This document shows positions 1 through 11,755 of a stretch of 64,000 nt of DNA, one piece after another (position 1 is the first letter of the stretch; each line of letters starts with the position of its first letter). The stretch comes from Biscogniauxia marginata. Lineage: Eukaryota > Ascomycota > Sordariomycetes > Xylariales > Xylariaceae. Where the stretch lies: NCBI GenBank assembly GCA_022695795.1, contig MU404113.1:62001-126000 (forward strand), in the 5' to 3' direction. The position numbers and the translations under genes were made by a program. Under the pieces are notes generated by a model. The model was given only the letters and a program-made list of their open reading frames with translations, ran no database searches and was not told the DNA's origin.

Positions 1-1590
1 AATCTCCTCATCAGCATACCAACGAGAAGGGATTGTCCACCAACGTCCGCTAGCCCTTCGTCCGAAACAACAACGTTGTTCATCCATCCGTCTGGGCTAA
101 TAGCGAAAATTGTCACACTGCAGGCCTACCACGTGGCGCGGTAGGGGGCACGGAAGAGGAGGGGGAAAGGCGCAGGGTGCCATAGTCACAGGGTGTGCGA
201 CCACACAGAATATCGTACGCTCGACCATTTACATCCGTGCCAACTGCAGCTGCTTATGAGTTTAGGTTGGTGTTTGCGCTTGGACGAGATCACTTGACGA
301 AGCCTTAGGGGGCCCAAGTGTAAAAGCATGTTCCTTTGTTATCATAACTTGGGCTGCGTACCGGCGGTCTCGCTGACGGAAGACCAAAGGTAGAGAGCTA
401 TTGCACTCAATCCTGCCAATTTGTCCCAGGTAGTCATCAGCGGTGCAGGGGTTACAGCAGCATCTTGGAACACGGCTACTACGATGCACGGGATCTATGT
501 TCCGTTTCACTATTCTATTTCCTTCATACGAAAATAACCAACAAGCCGATCTACTCCCTACCAGCTCTACGTGGTCCTAAATATCCCTAGGCAGACAACG
601 GCCAAAACACCTAGATGAAGCCATGAGAGGAAAGCACTGTCGGCAGCTATCCGTGTCGTTCTATACTACGGAGTTATTTGCGGTGGCAGCCCTCGACCAC
701 CAACAAATGAACTAGAGCCTCTGTCTTGGCAAATGCTCGCACACGAGTGACACACGGATAGCCAAGCTTCTTCGTCGTGTAATGAAAACTTAATTTATGT
801 GTTCTCAACATGATTAAGGAAAAGCCTATGCTTCACACGGGAAACAACGACGGCAACTTATTCCCCTTTCCGCGGGCTTGCATCCCCTTTTTGAACTTCA
901 TGGGACTTGGTCAATAAAAAGCTCATCTCAACAAAAGCAGATACGAACTCGACCTCTGTAGATGCGTCGGTCTCGCCTCTTTCGAAATCACCGGCTCGAC
1001 AAGGCGGTACAAGAAGGAAGTCCTATTCTAAGGGCATCAATTGGTACGTATCAATATGTTGCCTGCAACTGCTAAATGCAACTGAAGGTTGCCGTCGAAT
1101 TTATTATTCTTCGAAGCTGGCCTATTTGATTCAATATCAGTGCCTAGCACCCTGCTATCTAGTGACTCCTGATTCCAAGGAGTATGTCTAGCTACAAGCA
1201 GCTGAAGTGAGGATCATTCCGCTCTTCTTTCTGTATCAGAATCCATACTTTGTGTATGGTGCATCTTCGAGATTTTCTCGAGAGCCATGCCAAACACTCA
1301 CTTAGTGATGTCCTCGGCTCTTTTGGGACTTTTTCTTGCTACTCGATCCCTTGGGTCTCTTGGACTGATGATCCTCGTGACCCGGCTTCCGGGATCCTCG
1401 AGGGTTCGGCGCGGCTGAGGATGAGGCGGCCTGCTCCTCTTCCGCAACCGGAGACATGTCACCACCCAATTCATATGCAGGACTTCGTTTGTTAGCCGAG
1501 CTCCGCGAGCTGCCGTAAGCCTTGCGGCTACTCTTTCCCTTTCGAACTTCTGAGAAGGACATCTCTGGGCTGGAGCTTCTAGAAGCCGCT
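1..1590. other. No gene recognised at the left edge
   Basis: Stops are frequent on both strands. The longest open frames (82 to 98 codons) have no family resemblance. The reading frame at 1302-1562 on the minus strand is Ser/Lys-rich and lies just downstream of the first Cys-rich gene. It may be a lost or spliced tail of that gene (see findings). Confidence 0.5.
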
Positions 1591-1983
1591 TCACTTGGTC
1601 AGAGACGAGGCTCGTGGCAGGACTCTGGGGCGTGTCTTACAAGATCCACTACACATAGAGCAGCATCCGTGTCCACAAGGAAGTTCCATATTCTCAACTC
1701 TTCCAGTGAGGGGATTGAAGTCCACCCTGTGCCTCAACATGGTGCACCACCCTTGCGTGTTGGGACCTTTCCCACAAACGCAGCAATTCCAACTCCCCTT
1801 TAGCACTTTGAAGTTGCAGTTCTGCAGCGGGCAGTCTAGAGTGGTCGGTTGTGGTTTTGAGTATATCGGGTTCGAACAGGGCGTCTCGTAGCCTGTGTCT
1901 AGGTCGAATATGGCCTCTGGGCAATACAGCCATTTGACTGAGGTGTGGGAGCAGGGATGGTAATGAGGATGTCCGTGGCACAT
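1591..1983 (-). CDS. Small Cys/His-rich protein, paralogue 1 of a tandem family
   Basis: A 130-residue protein with no signal peptide and no membrane segment. I do not recognise a named family. The first real ATG (1983) gives an N-terminus MCHGHPHYH; the frame continues upstream only to a GTG. It has an N-terminal Cys/His group (C2, C11, H13, C21), a central block CPLQNC followed by GSWNCCVCGKGPN and a further Cys, and a C-terminal CGHGCCSMC. The same order of elements occurs in the next two minus-strand genes, so the three are paralogues. The Cys/His spacing suggests bound zinc (RING- or treble-clef-like), but this is inference. The tail after the last Cys is short and basic. An out-of-frame Ser/Lys-rich reading frame directly downstream raises the possibility of a frameshift or missed intron. 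Confidence 0.6.
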   Translation of the reverse strand: MCHGHPHYHPCSHTSVKWLYCPEAIFDLDTGYETPCSNPIYSKPQPTTLDCPLQNCNFKVLKGSWNCCVCGKGPNTQGWCTMLRHRVDFNPLTGRVENMELPCGHGCCSMCSGSCKTRPRVLPRASSLTK

Positions 1984-3347
1984 CTCGCCGGTTTGAGGTG
2001 CTATATGCGGGACTACTCTGGTTTGCACGGACTTGTTACAACGAAGATGGCTATTCAGACGTCAAGTCATGTCGACGTCCTGGACAGTTGGAGGGCTTCT
2101 TATATTCGTTTCCCTTCATGTGCACGCCCTGTGTTCTCGCCTAACACCGACTTGGGAGGTGCTTCTTCTGCGGAGTTTGACCTCGATTATCCTTGTGTTG
2201 GGCACTGAAGGCTACGTCCGGCTGGTACACAGAAGCAACAACTCATTTCTGCAGCACGCCCGTGTGAGTAAAGACAAGTTGTTCCATTGGAGGCAAGATC
2301 AGCAGCATGCTACGTCGCGTAGGTGAGTCCCTCTCCCCTAGATCCCGGCGAACTGGTAGGTTATTGACAACGATATAGATTCATGTCTCGGGTAGTTGTG
2401 TAGCTGTGTTGGGTAGTGCAACTCGCGAGCGAGCCCTAGCCGGCTGTGGCCCAATCGTAGGGTTCCTTTCTGCAAGATAGCTTCCAGGCATGTTTCTTTT
2501 TTCCCATCTCGGCTGGGGCTGCCATTGGGCCTTTAATAAACTCGCAGCAGCATGTACGACACCGTATCTTGCCGTACCCGAGCCCCCCCAGCGCACACAG
2601 ATCTCATCATGACCCAAACGCAGATCTAGATCTCGGGCCAATCCACCTGCTCCAAGTTCCTGGTTCCCGGAGAGCCGGGGACAGTGAGCCGCCACGTAAC
2701 TTAAGACAACCCGGTCTTATAATAAATAGTTATTAATTGCGCTTTCTTTTTCCCTCCTGTCCCTCATGAGCTCTTCTATTTGTCTCTTCCACGGTGAGAT
2801 GTCCTCCCGTCCAATAACCAGGGTCCCTCTAAGGTCGGCCCCCCCGGTCATTTGCATACCTAGCCTAAGGTTACATCAGTTTGAGAGATCTCGCGCCGCC
2901 ATCTACACAGAGTTCCATCCGCCAGTCCACACTCGCTCCAGGAGCCAACCAACCACCGCGCTACACGATCACTTTCTCCTCCGGGGCTTTCATAAGCCTC
3001 CTGCAGAGTAAGCCAGGCTGCTGGGTTTTGTGTTGCACATCTGATCCAAGTCAGCACATACGAAGAAGCGAGGAAAGTCAAGTATGTTGAACAGAGAGCG
3101 AAGAAGAAGAAAAAGAGAAGGGAAAAAGTAATATCGAAATAATGGTTTAGCACTGATCTTTTTTTTTATTTTTGGAGGTGTCTAATTATTAACTTCTTGG
3201 ATAGTATTCCTTTCTTCCATTTTTTCGTTCCTTGTGAAACGCAATTTGCCGACGAGGCACATCCCTTACTCGATCGTCTATCCTCTCCGTCGTTCCGATG
3301 TCTTGCCCGGGGCCCGAGCCCTCAGAAAGCTTCTAGCACCGTACTTA
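1984..3347. other. Intergenic stretch between Cys-rich paralogues 1 and 2
   Basis: No complete gene is seen. On the minus strand near 2540-2580 one frame reads RCRTCCCEF, which faintly resembles the C-terminal Cys cluster of the neighbouring family, but stops lie on both sides. There is a poly-T run near 3160. Confidence 0.4.
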
Positions 3348-3763
3348 TCACGTGTTATATATCTCGGTCGCTGCCTCACACGTCTCACAACAGATATGCT
3401 CACACCGGTATTCTTGCCTGTCAATAATCATGACACAACCACAGCGACCTAAAGATGCATCAGTCAATTCACAATCAGCTCGATCGAGGCGTGGGGGTTT
3501 CTTGTCTAACCCTGATCGTTCCATTCTTTTCCGCACCAACAACAGTTCCAATACCCGCCTCGTTCTTCGAACGGGCACCTGGCGAGGGGGCAGCTCACCT
3601 GTACCCCGAACTCTGGAGGGGGCGGCCAGGGCACAGAGTTGCGGGTGACCTTTCTGCACATTCTCCGTTCCCTGTGTGACTGTCGAGATGGTGCGTCGGA
3701 ACAGTAGTGGATTCGAGTGACGACATGCTCACATCTAAGCGTGTATGCAGTTTCAGTACACAT
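3348..3763 (-). CDS. Small Cys/His-rich protein, paralogue 2 of the tandem family (two exons)
   Basis: Exons 3511-3763 and 3348-3448 with a 62-nt intron (3449-3510, donor GTTAGA, acceptor TTTAG) give a 117-residue protein. The join is in phase and restores the family pattern across the splice site. The N-terminus starts MC with C11, H13 and C21. The centre has CPLARCPF and then GYWNCCWCGKEWN. The C-terminus has CEHICCETC and a short tail. No signal peptide or membrane segment is seen. Function is unknown; zinc binding is inferred from the Cys/His pattern. Read without the intron, the frame stops right after the CCxC block, so the gene would be missed by single-exon calling. Confidence 0.62.
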
Positions 3764-4908
3764 GCCGCGGGTATCTCGAGATATCTTGATATTCGAAAAG
3801 AATATATTTGTAAGGAAACAAGGTAACCTGTGACGATATCTTTGTCTTGTTGCAGTGCTCTTGATCTTGAAATAACGTCGGTGCTTGGACTCGGCGTAGT
3901 GGACAAAATACTACGGTATTCGAGGATAGATCCTTTGCGTAGATCTTCCACGGCACTTTTCCTCCTCAACGTCGCCATTTATGTATTCTCAAATCCACCC
4001 CTTTAAGCCTTCAGACACTCTTTGTGTCCGTCAACTCTACCTTACTCACCATGAGCGTACGGGCGCGACCAGGAGTACCTACCCTTTTCTTTTCACACCG
4101 CCGATCGATCTCGCAGTTAGAGATTCCCGAATTATTGAACTACAAGAAGCCACACGATTCAAAACCCCTGGGCGATATAGCGAGCTCGCGCTATGGCACC
4201 CCCCTTTGTGTACAAATATTCGAGATACTAGTCGCGGTGGCTACAAGTAGCGCTTCGCACTACAGGGTTATAAAAGAAAAAGGCAAGATCTCGAAGACAT
4301 TCCGCACGCAGCCGTCCGTACATGGATTAAACTTGGGGACACTTTACTGCTGTTTTTTCGGAGTATTCGGAAGAGTAAATGCAAGATCGATCGGCAAGCC
4401 ACATTGGTGTGGGAGAGATCGTGTCTAGAAAAAAAGCCAAATTCCTCTGTTTCTTTCTCTCTTTCCCCTTTCGAACAACACGATTCACCGTCGAAGACGG
4501 CCTCGCGCTCAGCTCCCCTGGGACTGTGGTGATACAAAATTCACCGTGTGGCGAGACCGGCAAACCTCACTCGTAACAGGGTTTTGGAATCATTCTTGTC
4601 AATTAATCTGGGTAACCGGCCATAACTGAAGCTGCTCAACCACCACGGCCCGACTTACTCTCTTGCCTTCCCTCCCCTTCCTCTCCCTTACTCTCCTACT
4701 ACAGGGACATAGCGGGAGGATGTTTCCGCTCAGCCTCCTATCACGGCGAGAGCGCCACCCGACGCCCTTCCCTTCTTTCTCCCCTTTCTCGAAGAACGAT
4801 CGGCTCGCTTGCCCACATTCACGTCTGAACCGGGCTGAAGATGGGCTTTCCTTTCTGTCTTTCTTTCTTCCCTTATCTTTCTCTGTCTCTACCTAGTTGT
4901 CTGGGGGT
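3764..4908. other. Intergenic stretch between Cys-rich paralogues 2 and 3
   Basis: Nothing recognisable is coded here. Pyrimidine-rich tracts around 4660-4890 lie just beyond the 3' end of paralogue 3. Confidence 0.5.
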
Positions 4909-5382
4909 CTAGACGTCCGCCTGGCAGTCCTGGCAGATGACGTGATAGCACAGCGCATCGGGAACCTTCTTCATCGGGTGCACGCACCACCTGAACGTGT
5001 TGCCGCCGCGGTGGCACCGGCAGCAGGTCCACCGCCCGCCCAGGTCCTGCAGCCTGCACCCCCCCGAGCTGCACTGCTGCGAGACGAGACAGCCACCCGT
5101 GGCGCACGGGTTGTTGTAGTCGATTCCCTCGACCGGGTTGTACTCGGGGGCGTATGTGAGCGCCGCGCAGGGTTGCTGGACCACCGATTGCTCGTTACCG
5201 ACGCCGATTGCCCCGCTGTCGTTGGCGATGGCGGCGGTTGTGGGGTGGCCGCTCAGGGGACTCGTGCCCGAGGCTTCGGTCATTGTTGTGGCGTTCGCGC
5301 AGAAGGAGTAGTGCACCGCGTAGTCGACGTCGCGGGTACACGGCGAGACATGGTGATAGTGAAGGTAGTAATAAGTACACAT
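4909..5382 (-). CDS. Small Cys/His-rich protein, paralogue 3 of the tandem family
   Basis: A single-exon frame of 157 residues. The first ATG (5382) gives MCTYYYLHYHH, matching the MC start of the two paralogues; the frame further upstream opens only with GTG. Order of elements: an N-terminal Tyr/His/Cys-rich segment, a Thr/Ala/Gly-rich linker (about residues 35-70) that is longer than in the others, then CSSGGC, GGRWTCCRCHRGGN with a following Cys, and a C-terminal CYHVICQDC that ends the protein five residues later. The central signature G-x-W-x-C-C-x-C is shared by all three copies. Codon usage is GC-rich compared with the flanks. Function is unknown. I infer a small zinc-binding protein. 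Confidence 0.62.
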   Translation of the reverse strand: MCTYYYLHYHHVSPCTRDVDYAVHYSFCANATTMTEASGTSPLSGHPTTAAIANDSGAIGVGNEQSVVQQPCAALTYAPEYNPVEGIDYNNPCATGGCLVSQQCSSGGCRLQDLGGRWTCCRCHRGGNTFRWCVHPMKKVPDALCYHVICQDCQADV

Positions 5383-7498
5383 TGCCACGTGCGCAATAAG
5401 CTCTTATATATTAGGTATATATATACCTAATATACAGTTATATTTCTGTATATATATGGGATAGACTGTGTGAAGTCAAGTTACGCTGTGGTCCTGGGGC
5501 CCTCTGGAGACTCCTGCTGCTCGTGTGCGTGTACAGTACGATGGCTAGACGAGTTGTCAAGCGTTCCAGACTTGTTTGATATCCAATGAACAGGTCGTCT
5601 AATGACTAGGTAGGTAGGCGGGTATATGATGCTTGGTCAAGCTAAAACTGACACTGCATCTAACCCAATAATCGAATCCAGATCGCAAACAGAAGAGGTA
5701 AAGACTAATTTTAAAACTATTCTCTCCTCACGATTGACTCGAGGGAGAGCTCGGCTACTGTGGTATCTCAGGAAAGGGGTGTTTATGAGGGCCAAACGTC
5801 TCGGCCGGAGCGCAGTCTTATATAATTAACGGAGCTCTTAGTCTACGTCCGCGATGGCTCGTCTATATAATACCGTAGCGGTTTAAGTAAGCCCGCGGAT
5901 ACTCTGAGCTTTCCGTGTACCCGTTTCATTCCTAGGACGGACGCACCAAAAAGCCCCCTTCCTCGAGATCTCGAGCTCGAGCTCGATTCGGTTACGCGGC
6001 GTCGAGTAGCCTGAATCCACCCCGATTTCCCCTGAAGATTTCTCACGATACACCTTTCTCCCACCGAATAGGATCAGGCGAAAAAAAAAACACAAAAGAT
6101 CACCTGTGGGACTTTTTTTCTCCCCAATTATTTCCAGCCGCTGTCCGACGTTGATCGGGGAGACTTTCCTTGATTACTTACCTCCTGTCTGAGGGTGCCC
6201 GACACGTGGGTCGCCGTCGTCCACTTGGTGATTCTGCTATAGTAGAAACATCGCCGATGCCTACAAGAAAGAAGCGTAAGACAGAAGTTTGAGACATCGG
6301 GAGATTGTTCAGTCGACAAGGCGTCAATATGACAAGATCACTCCCCGAGCCTCGGTGCCCAAGGAATTCCCTTTCGACCAGTTTTTTCTTCTTCTCTTAG
6401 TGTTGGGCGTCGATCTTCCTCTTTCAGCCCGCCAGGCTTATTGAGGAGATTATGTGAGAACATTCTACGACTAGTCGTTGGCCCACGAACGAACGACTCC
6501 AAGACATGTGAATAAGGTCATGGCGGTGCTAAGAAGAAGGACTGCTCTGGGAAATGGGGGAACGGCCCTATGGCTAAGGCTAGAAATAAACATCTGAGAG
6601 CTGCGAGGAGGTAATGATGTACTTGTGCTACTGTCTTGCTTCACGTACATAGGAGCGGACACGCGTTCATGATGAGGTTTTATGGTCCGATACGTCAGCT
6701 CCGTAATTCCCACACTGAGCTACGTTACGTCTCTTCTTAACATCCAGCAGGGGCGATAACCCAGTCCTCCAACATCTGTTTTTTTATGAAACGGGTAGCC
6801 AGCCTAAATTGCTTCCAACCCAATACCACGCGAGCTAATGTCACCTACGAAAGTGGCGTGCGGCCCATTCGCAACAGCGGTACGATTTAGGTAGGGAGGC
6901 TTGTGATAGCACATTGTGAGATAGAAGAAACAAACGCATGCATGTCTCAGAGGGAACCTGTGTTCTACCGCGGGGACGTAACCCTGGTTGTGGAAGTGTC
7001 CCGCTCAGATGTATTTACATCGTGCCGTCTTTCAATCTACCTGAAATCGTCCGAGTTTTGACAAGCGACATGATGCTTACGGTCCGTCCTATCATAGCGA
7101 GTTCATCACTCACGACGAAAAAGGCTCTTCTGGACTCCTTCGGCATCGCGCAGAATATCATGGCGTGTTTGTCATCGTCTCATCGAGTTTTCGGATAACT
7201 TCTTGCATTACCTTATGTGAGTTGGTTGACATCCGAAGAAGTGGTTCAAAATCGGGCCGTGGGATTCAGCGCCCGTTCGGTGCTCGGTTGTCAAACCGAC
7301 CCGGCAGGAGGGCCTGGTGACAAAGAGTATATTGCTCGGGCTTCGAAGATCACATACACGCGTTGCAACCAGTCATAGCAAAAGCAAAATAACCCAATCT
7401 ATTTTTCCCTCCGTCCGAGACAAGTCTAGACCTTTGTGCTCCTTCTACTTAGCTACACAGGTAGGCAAGTTTGCTTCAATTTATATAGATATACCTAG

Positions 7499-7519
7499 AT
7501 ATATATATATATATATATA
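7499..7519. repeat. (AT)n microsatellite
   Basis: About ten AT units, flanked on both sides by ACCTAG-type motifs. Confidence 0.9.
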
Positions 7520-8337
7520 AACCTAGGTACCTTATAATATATATTCAAGGAAACGTAAAATCGGCACACTGTTGACGGAGATTGTTTAAACGCTCTGCTA
7601 TCCGTATAAGTTAGAGTGTGTGTTTGCTCGCGGATGTGGAATCCTTCTTCTACACATGCTGTGCAACGGGTTCGTTGCGAATTGATGAATGTGTACGACG
7701 TTGCAGGCCACATGTACGCCAAAGATCAAGACTCCCTCCTTTTTCTCGATCTTCTCTTCTTTATATTTGCCTACCTAGGTATATATATAAATACAGGCTT
7801 AGAGTACATCGGGTCGCACTCACAAAAGTCAAATATCTTGTCTGGTTTTGTGTGTAATGAATAGTCTATGGACTGAGAACTTTCTTTCCCATTCAATATC
7901 GGTTGATAATCGAGGTTCAACAAGCAAACCTAGATCCCCAGGTTTATCTTAATTACGACTTACTATGGAATTAGCCGGATAGAAATACCTCATTTGCGAC
8001 AATTAAAGAATTAGATCGACCTTTTTGATATTGTACTCTTTTCTCATATACACACTATGTACCGGCTTTGGCTTCATTCCTATGTCTTCCTGTAGAGGTA
8101 TTCTAGTTCACGCTGTCTCAAGCTTGGTGTAAATAACAGTAATACATATGGACCATGCCGGTTACCTACGTAAGTTTTGGTACTTTGTTTGCTTATAGAA
8201 CCAAAACCGTATATTTTGGACTTAGATTGAATCAAAAATCAAGCAAGTAAGCACATGTAGTTAAATTGGTAATTAATCTAATCGTAGGTTCGGCCTGGTG
8301 GATCTATTAGGTGGACGTTTCTACTGTGCTGCTATTA

Positions 8338-8355
8338 ACTAGGTACCTACCTAGT
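8338..8355. repeat. Short palindromic motif of the CCTAGG/GGTACC type
   Basis: ACTAGGTACCTACCTAGTT has a self-complementary core. It is one of more than ten similar intergenic sites in the window (others near 12284, 15323, 29341, 29631, 42701, 44682 and 58931). Confidence 0.6.
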
Positions 8356-8666
8356 TGCTCTTATAGAATCGGGTTATGGTCAATTACATATACTTCAACA
8401 TGTGCAATAAACGAACCATATACTACTTCGTATATCAATATGCAATTACTAACCCCTTCTGCCCCGCGATGAGGTATATGCAGGATGAACGAATGCCCCG
8501 CTATGCAACAGTGACGACAACTCCCACCGCCCCCTGGAGAATCCTCAGATTCAAACAACTAAATATTCTTAAATATTCTGAGGCATATTCCTGGTATCAA
8601 TTCCGTCTTCCCTAATCAATCACAACCTTTCTGATTTCACACCAATAATCCTTGCTCTTGAATACC

Positions 8667-10393
8667 ATGGAATACGATACAAAGACCCGTAAGAGCTTCT
8701 TCCCTCGACGCCGGCCCCCCGAAAGCTTCGGACACTGATCGCCGTGTATTCTCTGCCAGCTCCGTACTTGACAAGTGATACGACGTCCTTTGCCTACATA
8801 TCAGCTCGTGACCGTTGGCCAGTTATCATTGTCAGACTCTCCTCCCTTGACACCCATGTGTTCAGGGACACACCGCTGACAAGTACTGGCATTAGACCGG
8901 TGCCATTGACGACACGTACCGATCCGTGTCTCAATCGGATAGTGATGCCGCACGGGAGGAAGGAAAGAAGATCGTCGAAGAACTGGCACGCCTAAAATAC
9001 GAACTCCAACACGACCGCCAGCTGACGTACGTCTCCGTCTACCGCTAAGCCAGCCAGCCCAGACCAATACCTGCTGACGGAACGAACCTAGACCCATAAG
9101 GGACGATGGCGGCCCTGACGTAGCCCTGTACAATCGCGAGCTGGAGCAGCTGGGTACGCCTACCTGGTTCAATGTACCGTGGCTCTATAGCGAGTGCTAT
9201 CTTTACCGGCGAATCAACACGTCCTTCAGTCTTTCTACGCACTGGAAGGATTACGACGTCTTTGCGCGCCAGAAAATCAACACCTTTCGGTCCTCCCGGC
9301 CTGCCGTCCTCGAGCTCGCCGCACGATACAAGGACATCGTCACCCAACTGCAGGCCGACCAGGGCAAGACCGACCCCGAGCACGAGGAGGCCCAGAAGAT
9401 CCTATTCTACGAGATGTGCGAGATCTGTCTCTGGGGAAACGCCACCGACCTGTCTCTTCTAACCAGTCTCACCTACGAAGACATCCAGAAGCTGCAGGGA
9501 TCCGAGGCTAGAAAGGCCTCGGAGAAGAACATAATAATTAACGACCTGGGGGCTGCGTATGATATACTGAAAAAGGCCAAGGACGAGGGCAAGGAGGATC
9601 GCCGGGTCGACATCGTGCTGGACAACGCAGGTTTCGAGCTCTATGTAGATCTTATTCTTGCTGGCTATCTGCTGTCGTCCGGTCTGGCTACGCTTGTCGT
9701 CCTGCATCCGAAGTCGATCCCCTGGTTCGTGTCGGACGTCTTGCCGAGCGACTTTGCTGCTTTGCTCGGCGCCCTCTCTCATCCCAAACCGTTCTACGAA
9801 AACCCCTCGGAGGACGAGAAGCTGCAGGAGAAGACGCCCCCTCCCCTGTCCGAAAAGGAGGCGTCAGAGCTCACGTTTCTGTTCCAGGAGTGGGGCTGCC
9901 TGCATGCCGAAGGCCAGCTTATCCTCAGACCTAATCCGTTCTGGACGCATCCCGGGAGCTTCTGGAGACTGCCAACCGCGGATAAGAACCTGTTCGAGGA
10001 CCTGAAGACGAGCGAGGTGGTTATCTTCAAAGGTGACCTGAACTACCGGAAACTGACCGGAGATGTGAGTTCGGTTTTCTTGCCCCCCCTTTTCCCTCTT
10101 CTTCTTTCTATACAGACTATACCAATATGAATGAAGGACGTATGTACTAATAATAAATCCAGGCTGCGTGGGACCCCACGACGCCGTTCACGGAAGCCAT
10201 CGGTCCGCTCGGCCCCGGATCCGGTGTCAACGTCCTCGCGCTCCGGACGTGCAAGGCTGACGTCGTGGTCGGGCTGAAGCCCGGAGAAGACGAGAAGCTC
10301 CGCACCACGGAGGACGGGGGCGGAGACAGCGGCGCTAGGAAATGGGCCTGGAGCGGCAAATGGGCCGTCGTCTCGTTCTCGGGAGGGAAGTGA
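8667..10393 (+). CDS. DUF89 / ARMT1-type damage-control phosphatase
   Basis: Five exons: 8667-8688, 8760-8830, 8896-9026, 9092-10064 and 10163-10393, giving 475 residues, close to the 470 of yeast YMR027W. All junctions are GT..AG and in phase. Family landmarks are the N-terminus MEYDTKTPPY, the RDRWPVI segment, LWGNATDLSLL (about residue 188), the metal-site segment DIVLDNAGFELYVDL (about residues 248-262) and IFKGDLNYRKL near the end of exon 4. The DUF89 family comprises metal-dependent phosphatases that clear damaged sugar-phosphate metabolites such as fructose 1-phosphate in the yeast member. The human homologue was also described as a carboxyl methyltransferase. The first exon codes for only seven residues plus one base, and its junction restores the conserved PPY. 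A cytosolic enzyme is expected. Confidence 0.9.
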
Positions 10394-11064
10394 AGAAAAA
10401 ACCTAACCCCCACCGGACTAATCCTCCTAACCTACAACTTTACATATCTCATAGACCCATTTTAGATGTCAATAGATTAGTCCCCGAGGCCCCATGTCGT
10501 GTATTTGCTGGTTTGCCGTCGAATTCTTCATTATTGGACCTGAACACATACGTGCTGGGCCCCTTTAAGAACCCGCTGCCGCATCGCGTTATCCAGATCC
10601 CCAAGCAAGGCTTAACCCCAAATGCGTAATGAGTAGTGGGTATCATATTCCACAATAACGCTACTGTTGATTTGTTTGTGACAAATGAATTTTTCTAGAC
10701 CTGCCACTCCCTCATGAGGAGACCGTAAAAAGCCTCCCCTTTTATTCATTTAGTCCTTTTTGTTTCGTTTCGACAAAGGCTATATCCCGTCGCCACCGCT
10801 ATCGTGTCCCAAACCAAATCATACCAGACTCCGACCCGACCCGATCCGATCAGACTCCGACCAGAGGAAATCCATTCCACCAAAGCGAAAACGCCCGATA
10901 ACTCGCAACGCGTTATTAAGGAACCGGCCCGATCAATACACATACATTACTACACAGGATCAAAGCTGTCAAGTCCAGTACCTGAACGAGAAGAAGCCCT
11001 TGATGCCCTGACGGAGTATGAACCGGCTCACCGTCATCATAGTCCACACGACCTCGCCGGCGAC
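10394..11064. other. Convergent 3' flanks
   Basis: The region between two genes that point at each other. It holds their 3' UTRs, with an ACCCGACCCGATCCGATC repeat-like stretch around 10835-10860. No gene is seen. Confidence 0.6.
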
Positions 11065-11755
11065 CTACTCCTTGACCTCGGCCGCCTCCGCCTTGATATC
11101 GACGTCGAAGTCGAGACCGTTCTCGTCGCCGCCGTTGGCGTGGTAATTCTTCCGAAATATAACCTTCTTACCAGCACTGTCGCTATCGCCATCGCTACCG
11201 CCGCGGGCGCCGCCGCCGATGCCGAGGCCGGGGACGCGGAGGAGTCGCGCGTCGCCGCGGGCGCCGGCGGGCAGCACCTGGTAGACCCAGCGGGCGGCGA
11301 GGAAGGTGGCGAGGGCCCAGGCCCAGACGAGGAGGGCGAGGCCCGAGACGAGGAACAGGGTCGGCGCGAGGAAGAGGGCGGCGACGCCGGCCCAGAAGAG
11401 CGCGAACGTGGCGGCGCAGACGAGGGCGGCGGCGGCGGTCGAGAGGACGAAGCCGGCGAAGAAGAGGAGCGGGAGGAGGGAGAAGAGGGCCTGGACGAGG
11501 ATGAAGGACTGGAAGGGGCGGGGAAAAAAAAGTTAGGTTGAAGACGGGGGTTTGGTTTGAGCTTAGCTGGCGATGGATGGCATGGGGAGGACTTACAGAC
11601 AAGATGGGCCTCGCGGTCGCAAAGGCGTAAACCGAGTCGTAGGCCTTCTGGCGCGTGGGCGGGCTCACGACTCGATCGACCTGGCGCTGGCCGTAGGCGA
11701 GCACATCATTGGCTCTGGCCTTGGCCTTGGCCGACATGTCGCTGGGGGGCACCAT
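11065..11755 (-). CDS. Small membrane protein, promethin/LDAF1-like (lipid droplet assembly type)
   Basis: Exons 11597-11755 and 11065-11508 with an 88-nt intron (donor GTAAGT) encode 200 residues. Residues 1-50 are hydrophilic and helix-prone (MSAKAKARAND, QRQVDRVVSPPTRQKAYD). Next comes RPILS, and from about residue 54 to 140 there is a long hydrophobic stretch that could form two hairpins (FILVQALFSLLPLLFF, LVCAATFALFWAGVAALFLAP, LALLVWAWALATFLAARW). The tail is hydrophilic. This layout fits the promethin family, which acts with seipin at ER sites of lipid-droplet formation; the family name is inferred from layout rather than a diagnostic motif. The start is the ATG giving MVPPSDMSAK; a second ATG lies six codons in. 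The plus-strand open frame over this gene is a GC-rich shadow. Confidence 0.6.

Larger units (their letters stand above)
5383..8666. other. Gene-poor, partly AT-rich region
   Basis: About 3.3 kb with no gene I can support; open frames are short and look random. It contains an AT dinucleotide run at 7499-7519 and several copies of the dispersed CCTAGG/GGTACC palindrome (near 7490, 7522, 7770 and 8340). Confidence 0.5.

Noticed and set aside
2381..2695. Possible fourth Cys-rich paralogue (RCRTCCCEF in one frame)
   Set aside because: Only one short Cys cluster; stops lie on both sides and no splice model restores the family signature.
10804..11541. 245-codon plus-strand frame over the promethin-like gene
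   Set aside because: Low-complexity Glu/Gly/Ala shadow of a GC-rich coding region; the minus-strand frame has proper membrane segments and splice sites.
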